NCBI GenBank assembly: GCA_036898165.1
Contig: CM072534.1
Coordinates: forward strand, 7,864,501-7,928,500
From: Silybum marianum
Taxonomy: Eukaryota; Streptophyta; Magnoliopsida; Asterales; Asteraceae
DNA length: 64,000 nt
Direction: 5' to 3'
Shown: in pieces, positions 55,345-64,000 of the stretch
Numbering within the stretch: position 1 is the stretch's first letter
Layout of the letters: every line of letters starts with the position of its first letter
Program-made: the position numbers and the translations under genes
The notes under the pieces: generated by a model
Told to the model about the DNA's origin: nothing
Seen by the model: only the letters and a program-made list of their open reading frames with translations
The model's database searches: none

Positions 55345-58292
55345 TAACTAGGTCTATTGCTTATTCATGAACCTAATCACTCCAAGATCACTCACATGGG
55401 TATCAAACTCAACAACTCCATGTCTATCTTTATTTAAGTACCAAACTCAATACAAGGAATGATCCCATTTTTAAACAACAACCCGACTCGTATGCATATA
55501 CATCCATTGCATTCTAGCCATAAAATTACATCACTCTAACTTAATGACCAACACACTCAAAACATGTAATTTTCATAATAAATATCTTAACTGAAAAAGC
55601 TCAATATAAAGCAAATTTAATTGGATAAGCGTCCTCAAGACTCATTTAGTTGACCAATAAATAAAGATCATCAAAAGCAATAAAACACATTTAACCAATT
55701 GATAGGCATGTTTACACCCTCCTAAATCTAACCGCAGTGTACGGGTTGAATCAAGTAATAGTGTACTGGAAGTACGGGATTGAACCAAGGGAACTAGGGA
55801 CTAAGTAACACAATTACTATAGTAAATATTAACTTGACGATCAGAATTTGAATTGGTTGGATGATTAATCTACTAATTAAACTAAAGAAGGTCTTAAACA
55901 ATGTTAAGGAACGAAAAAGCTGGAAACTTTATAGGAGAAAAGCAGTTGGGAGTTGGGGTCCTAATTGTTTCCATATAGAACACTTCAATTGCAATAATTA
56001 TCAGATAATTTCTAATATTATGAATACACAATCACAAAGTCACTGTTACTCTCTCTCGAGTTATAACAGATTTATTTCTAAAAAGTACGTATTTTATCTC
56101 TCGATTTCAATACATAAACCCATAAATTTATAAAACAAGATTGTAAAAAGTACTAAGATTTAATTGGTATATCTCTATCCATGTTCTCACCCTAGGTATA
56201 CAAATCCTAAATCTAATCATAAATTATTTCTCTCGAACTAATTTATAACAAAGAAATCAATTGTAAGTTGATCAGTCTCACAAAAACATTAAACACAAAT
56301 TCATATACTTCATTGATTAAAAAGAAACCTAATAAAAATCACAACTTTGCGTGTTCATATGCTTCAAACCAAAAGTAATCCACATGTAAGATTAGTTCAT
56401 GTTGGAGGTGGTTGAAATCAAAACTGAAAGAGAAGAAAGTTCTAATCTAGACATGAAAATCAAAGTAAAAACTAAACGAGAACAAAAACCCCTTTTGTGA
56501 TGAATCTTCGTGAGATGGTGATGGAATTAGCTTTAGATCTTCACTCCCTTGATGTTTCTCAGCTTCAATCGCTCCAAAATCGCCTTCAAAGTCCCCCAAA
56601 ATTGCCTAAAACCGTGTTCCGAAGGATAGAAAGCTGAATGAATTCCAACCCTAGCTGAAAAGGGCTTAAAACGTCACCAGAGCCTGACGCCAGTTTGGGC
56701 GCTAGTTATAACTGGCGTCGTAACCCACGCGGCTATAAGATTACCCAAACAGACCCCAACGCTAGTTGTAACTGGCCCGAGATTTTTTGTAACTAGCTTC
56801 CAGCCTAACCCACGTGAAAACTAGCCTTAGACACTGTTTTGCCCATAACTTGTTCATTTTAGCTCCGATTTGGCACCGGAAAGGCTCGTTAGACTCGTAT
56901 TCCAATCCTCTATTCAATGAGACTATAAAATATTGAATTTAAGCCAATAATCTCAGATTTCTTATATTTCTCTTGATGGGATGATTCCTGAACAAACTTG
57001 CAATAAACCGTTAGAAATACGCATCGTTTGCTTGGAAAACGAGCTAAACGACATGGAAAGTGGTATTAGAATAGCACCAAAAATGGCGTTATCACCCATA
57101 TTTGTGCAAACACATACTCTAGAAGTCTGATTTACTTAGATCCTCATTGGTTGGGACAAATCATTTACCAAATGAACACATACCATTTATATTTCCAAAA
57201 TGTCCCATAAATATATCAATATGTATTTATCAATCCAAATACACTAATATACATTAACACCAAAATATTCTCCATTTGTAATGTAAATCATCAAAATAAT
57301 CCCACATTTATATTTAGTTGACAAAATGTCTAAAAGTCCCAAATATTTGTCTATCATAAGATTCATAACGCAAATATACCAAATAGGCAAATTCCGTCAA
57401 ATACTAAATACATTGGATAAGTATCAAGTAAAACCCAATGATACTTTAAAATACACATTTTGGCATGTACATAGTTTTCACAAACCAACTTGAACTCACC
57501 TTGCTAGATTTGGATTAAAACTAGGTTTTACCCCAATTTTGAGCTTCCAGATCTAAGATGCAAACCTTCTCAAGAACACTTCCTTTAATCCAAAACATAC
57601 ACAAAGAAACCCAATAAGAAAAGGGAGTTGACGGTGTAAATGGTTCAAACTCCAGATTCAAGAAACAAGGTTTTATATCTTACCTTTCAACTTCTAGGAA
57701 CCCCAAATAATGACGTAAAATTTAATCCTTATTATTACCATCTTAAAGAGTTCTGAAATACGAAACCATAACAACTTGAATCACTCAAACCGAAGTTTAA
57801 ATGAAAAAGTTATGGCTAAAATGAGAAAAACCCCAATTTACGGCCCATAAATCGCTAACTAGAGGTGTTAGCTAGTTTGTCGCTAGTTCAAACTAGCCCG
57901 AACATTTTGAAGTCCAATCATCGGTGTTCGCTAGTTCAAACTAGCGACCAACTAGCTTCAGCTCAAACGGAGGTGTTGGCTAGTTTCAAGTTCGTTTAAA
58001 ACTCTTAAAGGGAATCATGGTGGTATACGAATAACCTTATCTTGATACCATTGAAAGAATATGAATATGCACCTCCATTAGAGCAGAACTCTCAGCTGCA
58101 GTATTGAAGGCGACCAACTAGAGCCAACTAGCTTCAACCACTTTTCCCTCCTTAACTGATCATTTCCTTGAATTTTGAAATGCCAACACTAAAACACCCA
58201 AAAACGTTTTAATGGGCTTAACATAAACACTAAAGCACTACATTAAGATGGACTCAAAATGGAAATTAGTAACGAAAATTCTGGGTGTTACA
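55345..58292 (-). repeat. Gypsy-2 3' LTR, truncated and interrupted
   Basis: It is collinear with ~62225-63794 (for example GACTCGTATGC, CATTCTAGCCATAAAATTACATC, TTGGCATGTACATA) and ends CTGGGTGTTACA at 58292. About 0.8-0.9 kb at the left is missing. The solo LTR splits it at CCAAT/CCCAT. Confidence 0.85.
55700..57094. mobile_element. Solo LTR (1.4 kb, TGATA...TATCA)
   Basis: Absent from the matching LTR at 62655, this insertion begins TGATAGGCATG and ends GGCGTTATCA. It is flanked by CCAAT (55695-55699) and CCCAT (57095-57099), a 5-bp duplication with one mismatch; the empty site at ~62660 reads AACCCAT. The TGATA...TATCA ends resemble those of the Athila LTR. A single LTR remains after recombination between two LTRs. 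Confidence 0.85.
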
Positions 58293-61200
58293 TTTCTCCC
58301 AACCTTAAAGGATATTTCGTCCTCGAAATCTAAAAACGATCAAACACTCAGTTAACCTCATTTTCACAAACACAAATGGCTCTCTTCCCAAGAAAGTGTC
58401 ACTAATATATTTCAAGTAGGGATGGATCCCGATAATCTCTTACCGAGACTACCATGACGATTCACACGTTGAATCTCACATCCAATCTTCAATTAGACAT
58501 GTTACACCATTCTCAAGGTGAACACTGAACATTGTTGTAATAAGTTCGAACAATATGATCTATGTTGCCTCCCAACCTTAAGTGATTCATACTACCTCAA
58601 GGATAGCTTTTGACCTCGACTTCTCAATTCCACGAAAAGGCCAATAAATGATTTTACCCTTAAAATCTTCTAACAACCTTTTTCATCTAGGATACGCTTC
58701 CCATATGCATTCAACCCTTCGATAATTTTCACAAATTGATTTGACCAAAATTACGCATACCCTTTTCGAATCAGAGTACTCTTTACGACGTCGGCCTTAC
58801 GCAGGTGGTAAGGGAATCCCACAGAACATCCAAGAATGTTCAATATGTTAACGCCCGCTTCAATACTTCAACTTCAATAATCATAGTATCCTTAATAAAA
58901 CGACTTCCACTAAAGGTCTACCTCGACTTTCTCACTAAAAATTCTCCAATATTCATTACCATAAAATATTTATCGTACCTTCCATGATGAAACTCTTATT
59001 CACTAATTCAGTCCAGTTCAGCGCAACCATGAAACCAAAATCCAAACTACCATAAAGCATGCTAAATTGTAGGAACTCTCAAACTTTCTTAGTAACATAA
59101 TTGCTCAAAACCATTCATCACTGGCTACCAAGAACCTAATATTCTTCGATTTACCACATAAAACTTGCGAAAACTTCCTGTAATTCAACTGATGTAACCC
59201 AAGTACTCTTTATAGTCCTTGACCTCAAAACCAATAGTTGGCTCCTAAGATCATAAAATGATCGTACCACAAAAGATTCTTCATTCATGAGGACCTATCA
59301 AGATGTTGCACCACTAACATTCAAAATGATGCCACCAGACTCACCTACCAATACATAACCAACCAGATGCAAGCAATTTCACCAAGCTTTAACCCGAATA
59401 TTGTCAACACAAAAGATCGTTACTTAAATAACAGGGTGATACATAAATCTAATACCTCATTTGTTCATACATGAACCTACCTTTTAGAAAGAAACCCCAA
59501 AATTCGAGATCGACCCCAAATTCGGATCATCCACCATTTCAATTCCCAAGGACTCCTTTAGTCCTTAATTACAATTCCTTTCTCAACAAGGGTTTAACTC
59601 TATGGTCTAATGAGTTCAATATTTTTGAAGTACCAAAATATGCCAATTCCGTTTATAAAAGATTGTCGAACATAAAATCTTTATGATCAATTTTACTCAC
59701 ACATAAAATTTACTACTACTTACTAGGTAGTCGTGTGAAGTAGCCACAAATATCATGCATATAAAATCATGTTAAAAGTTATTTGATCATTACTCAACTA
59801 ATTATGAGAATAAATAAAATATGTTTAATAGGTTTTTCAAATGGACCGCTACAGTCCTAGCATTCATTTAACTACACCATGTATGTAAAATAAATTTCAT
59901 GCACTAAAATAGTGTGCTGGAAAATGTTCGTACAGAACATCCAAAGAGATTTGCACAACATAAAGCTTCCAAAACTCTATCTTTTAGCCATAAAACGACA
60001 TGGAGTAAAATTCTCCAACAAGACTCGCATGCGTCAGCTTATTTCTTAAAACTAGTAAAACGATATGAACATGCGCTTTGGTTACAACATGAAATCATGT
60101 AAATTGGATTCAAATTGAAAGGCAATAAAAATACGTTTTCGTCGATTTAAAATACTATCTAAAATATCATATAGGAAACTCTAAAGGAAATACGTATGCA
60201 ATTTATACGCAACAAAATAGTTCCCATAAAACCCCAATGGAAAACTATATAACTGAATGCCATCAGTAAAGCAACTCCACTAAACTTCAACGAATAACAT
60301 GTAATAAACTTATCAATAAACCCTCACACGCAACACACACAATAAAGTGAATCCATTTAATATCAATATCTCGTCCTTACGTCATAAAACTTGCAAACCA
60401 CTCTAGGAGGTACAATAGTTTCATGTCTTTCAAACTTGACCCAGATCTCACAAGAACCAAAGATGATTCAACAAGCCTATGGTTCAATTTAACTAACATA
60501 TCTGACCAAGATGGTCGGCTTAACGTAATTACAATACTTAACTGTCACCCAAAGTGACAACACTACAATCATTGATTCTTCTAACAAATATTCGCTAGAA
60601 ATATACTCACTACCCCATCGATCATCACATCAAGACGACATAAGCACACACACGTACCTGTAAATTCATATTAACATTGGCCAAGTAAAAATATAAATTT
60701 ATCTTACATGCAGATCCTTGTTACCATCATCATGATTCTCGATACTAGTGTTCTACCGACCTTGAAACATCCTATCTGAACGTGCCTAATCGCCAAGTCT
60801 CACATTCAGTCACTTAGAAAGACGTTGATGTGGGCTTGGACGTGGAGGATCGGACCTTGATGTTCTTGGAGGCTTATGATCGGGCCACCAAACAGGGTCA
60901 CACTTAAATGGCCATAACTTTTGATCCGGGCGTCTGTTTCGGGCCGTCGACCAAGCGAATCGAAGCTACTTTAGAGGAGCACGCCGTGGTTAGGACTTTT
61001 GAACCCCAAAAAAGCTGTTTAAGTAGACCTTATGGACGTTTTAGTGTTTTTTTTGTCATTCTGTGCTTGTTTTGTTGGCTTTTATGTTTGGCCCTTATCT
61101 TTTTTAGGTTCGTTTTATTTTTGTCTTCATATTTAAACATTTCTGATGTAATTTGGATGGTCACAACTAAATTTTAGAGACTTTCGATTTTCTTCCCAAA

Positions 61201-61411
61201 TCCTGAGTTCTTTGTTGAACTCGATATTTGAAGCCTACGATTCGGAATTCGTCGAACGAATCAACGAATCTTAGAAGAGGTTGTCCACGGTATTCGTAGA
61301 ATCAACGTGGTAATCTAGTTTTCCGTTTATTCGCTGCATCAGACTTTAGTTTGAGTCTAGGCATCCAAAATCAGTACCTAAATCTCTCAAACTTATGCTA
61401 TGATACCAACT
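58293..61411 (-). other. Gypsy-2 internal region without gag or pol
   Basis: Only short frames occur and none contain gag, DSG, YVDD/FIDD, RNase H or integrase motifs on either strand. The polypurine tract and 16-nt motif lie at the left end, and the leader with primer site TGGTATCATAGC (minus) at the right end. A GC-richer stretch at 60830-61020 (GGCCATAACTTTTGATCCGG region) could be a fragment of another LTR. Confidence 0.65.
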
Positions 61412-63794
61412 TGTAACAACCAAATCTGGAAAGAGTGAAAAAAATTAAAATTTCCATTAATACAACAAATAAAGGGTAAATCCATTTTCTATTAATCAAT
61501 ACTTGAAATACCTTGAGTACCAAATCTAAAATCAACATCAATAAGAGATGGACCAAGTTAAAGTCGGGTGTTACTATGACCCAGTAAATGTTGCTATCTC
61601 CAAATATTGAAGACGTCAATGATAAGCTAAAACCTTCACGTGCAACTAGTTAGCACTCATATTATCACGATGTCTCCAGTACCATTTTCCACAAACCTTG
61701 TGCAAATGTCAACGAAGAAAAAAGGTTAGACTTAACGTCTAGTGAGTTCAAGAGTTTTCATCATATTATAAATTGTAGAAATTGAAAGATTGCGTGATTA
61801 AGAATAATTTCTCAAATGAAATGACTACATCATAAAAGCAATATATTACCCCAAACCAACATTTTCGTGATGCAAGCTTTAAAACAAAATACTTATTAGA
61901 ATATTAACTCAACACCCAATACTCACTCAAAACGTGAATAAGGTTCAATGCTCCAAAAATAAAGCTTGGATAAAACTCTATTACCTAAAATCCCAAATCA
62001 TGGTTGATCTCAATAATACCAAGGTTAAAAATTATAGATAACACTTCGTACTTAAAGCGTCACCGAAAACAATGGATAAAAACTCTATACCCAAAACAAC
62101 ACCTTTGGGCAATGAGGCAGGCCCAATTTCCATGATTAAGATCAACCACTCCAGGTCTATAGTTTATTGAGTTATCAAGCTCAACAACTCTATAACTAAT
62201 GCTTGTATAAGCCTCAAGTTTAACCACGCTAGGTATATCACTTATTCAAGCACCAAGCTCAACCGCTCTAAGTCTATTGATTATTCAGGAGCTTAACCAC
62301 TCTAAGTCTATCGGTCACATGGGTACGAAAATCAATAACTCCATGTCTACCGCTTATTTAGGTACCAAATTCAATACAAGGAATTATGATCCCATTGTTA
62401 AACAACAATCCGACTCGTATGCCTATAGATCAATTGCATTCTAGCCATAAAATTACATCACTCTAACTCAATGACCAACACATTCAAAACATGTAATTTT
62501 CATAATAAATATGCCTTAATTGCATATATCTCCAAAATCTCAACATAAAGCGATATAAATCGGACAATGGTCCTCAAGACTCATTTAAGTCATAACCAAG
62601 CCAAAGGCTCAGTAATTCAGTAGACTAATGAATAAAGATTGTCAAAAGCAATAAAACACATTTAACCCATCTCTGTGCAAACACATCTCTAAAAGTGTTA
62701 TTTACTTAAACCCTCATTGGTTGGGACAAACCATATTCTAAATGAACTCATACCATTTATATTTCCAATATTTCCAATATATCCCATAATACCAATATCC
62801 ATTTATAAATCCAAATATAATAATATGCATTACACCAAAATAATCTCCATTTATAATATAAATCATCAAAATAATCCCACATTTATATTTAGTTGACAAA
62901 ATGTCTAAACGTCCCAAATATTTGTCTTTCATAAGATTCATAACGCATATATACCAAATAGGCAAATTTCATCAAGTACTAAACACATTTGGTAAGTATC
63001 AGGTAAAACCCATTGATACTTTGAAATACAAATTTTGGCATGTACATAATTTTCACAAACCAACTTGAACTCACCTTACTAGATTTAGGCAAAAACTAGG
63101 TTTACCACAATCTTGAACTTCTAAAGTTGGAGACTTGAGATCCAACACCTAGACCTCCAGATCTATGGTTCAAACCTTCTCAAGAACACTTCCTTTACTC
63201 CCAAAACATACACAACCCAACAAGAAATGGGAGTTGACGGTGTAAATGGTTCAAACCCTAGATTCATGAAACAAGGATTTAGATCCTACCTTTCAACTTC
63301 CAAGAACCCCAAATCATCACGTAAAATTTAATCCTCATTTTACCATCTTAAAACACTATGAAACACGAAAACATAGCAACTTGAATTACACAAATCAGAG
63401 TTGAAATGAGAGAGTTATGGCTAAAACGAGAAAACCCCGATTTACGGTCCTTAAATCGCTGACCAGAGGTGTTCGCTAGTTGTCGCTAGTTCAAACTAGC
63501 CCGAGCATTTTGAATTCCACTCATAGGTGTTTGCTAGTTTTGAAGTTAGTTGAAACTAACGACTAACTAGCTTTGGCTTAAATAGAGGTGTTGGCTAGTT
63601 TCAAGTTAGTTTAAACTAGCGACCAACTAGCTTCAGACACTTTTCCCTTCTTAACCAATCTTTTCCTTGAGTTTTGAAGTGCCAACTCTGAAAAACAACA
63701 AAAAACGTTTAAATGAGCTTAACTTAAACACTAAAGAACTACATTATAGATTGACTAAAAATCAAAGATGGTAACGAAAATTCCGAGTGTTACA
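61412..63794 (-). repeat. Gypsy-2 5' LTR
   Basis: The full-length LTR starts TGTAACAACC and ends GAGTGTTACA. Its last ~350 bases (U3 in element orientation) carry repeated CTAGTT/AACTAG words, e.g. CGCTAGTTCAAACTAGC near 63490. It contains the imperfect repeated phrase AACTCTAAGTCTAT around 62200-62340. Confidence 0.85.
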
Positions 63795-64000
63795 TATTAG
63801 ATAGTAGTTGTGTATAGGGATGTAGATTGTATAGAATTTTTTTTTTGTAAACCGAAAATAGAAAACTAAAATAATTCTCTCGGTGTGATTCGACTTGTTC
63901 AGAGATTGCACTAGTTGAACCATCAGAAACATGAATCGGTGACGCAGATGATGGCGTAGATAGTGGACTACCAATAGGTCGGGGTGAGGTATTGGGAGCT
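63795..64000 (-). other. Window edge: possible fragment of a retrotransposon polyprotein
   Basis: From the right edge a minus-strand frame reads SPRPIGSPLSTPSSASPIHVS, a Ser/Pro-rich stretch resembling the linker between integrase and RT of Copia elements. It breaks down towards 63860. Too short to name with assurance. Confidence 0.3.

Larger units (their letters stand above)
55345..63794 (-). mobile_element. Gypsy-2, non-autonomous Gypsy element (LARD-like)
   Basis: A complete LTR of ~2.38 kb at 61412-63794 (TGTAACAACC...GAGTGTTACA) is matched by a 5'-truncated copy at ~55345-58292, which is interrupted by a solo LTR at 55700-57094. The internal region 58293-61411 is only 3.1 kb and shows no gag or pol motif. 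The primer site (minus, 61397-61408) and polypurine tract (minus, 58293-58307) place it on the minus strand. LTR ends, the 16-nt ATTTCGAGGACGAAAT motif and leader layout tie it to the Gypsy-1 lineage. It would need enzymes in trans. Confidence 0.8.

Noticed and set aside
60908..61177. An 89-residue gene with a hydrophobic C-terminus
   Set aside because: It lies in the Gypsy-2 interior, has no recognisable domain, and the hydrophobic part comes from a T-rich tract.
1..64000. CRISPR arrays, bacterial operons or an integrated virus
   Set aside because: No regularly spaced direct repeats of CRISPR type, no operon-like gene packing, and all polymerase genes belong to LTR retrotransposons.

Overview
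The window looks like eudicot nuclear DNA, plausibly from an Asteraceae genome. This is an inference from the retrotransposon protein families and AT-rich intergenic DNA; no diagnostic host marker is present. It is dominated by LTR retrotransposons and small inverted-repeat DNA elements. Only one gene looks intact, a single-exon F-box gene at 41327-42466 (minus).

Layout. 1-2754: a decayed PIF/Harbinger DNA transposon (Myb-like ORF and DDE transposase, minus strand). 2770-34642: a five-deep nest of retrotransposons. Copia-1 (minus) is split in its gag by Gypsy-1, a chromodomain Tekay/Del-like element at 3890-34091 with target duplication TTGGT. Gypsy-1 is split between RNase H and integrase by a fragment of Copia-A (about 6967-28785, minus). 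Copia-A is split in its protease by Copia-B (7926-26539, plus, duplication GTAAC). Copia-B is split in an extra 3' ORF by a deleted Athila element (15015-22898, plus, duplication ATGTC). Three of the four insertions are proven by exact 5-bp duplications, and two also by protein reading that resumes on the far side.

34643-43061: a tRNA-derived SINE, a histone H4 C-terminal fragment, a ~2.2-kb foldback palindrome, two abutting Harbinger-type non-autonomous elements and the F-box gene. 43067-49251: Copia-C, an almost full-length element of the same family as Copia-1 (duplication CAAAT), disabled by one stop and three frameshifts. 49257-55340: AT-rich DNA with two MITE-like palindromes and a truncated SINE. 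55345-63794: Gypsy-2, a non-autonomous element without recognisable gag or pol, with a 5'-truncated left LTR that carries a solo LTR (55700-57094).

Most notable observation. Copia-C and Copia-1 have no tRNA-type primer binding site. Two bases after the LTR each carries a 13-14 nt stretch perfectly complementary to a segment inside its own LTR. The two elements differ in this sequence but keep the complementarity through compensatory changes. The geometry fits self-priming of reverse transcription, known for fungal Tf1-type elements; for these plant Copia elements it is an inference. Copia-B, Athila, Gypsy-1 and Gypsy-2 have ordinary tRNA-type sites, giving an internal control.
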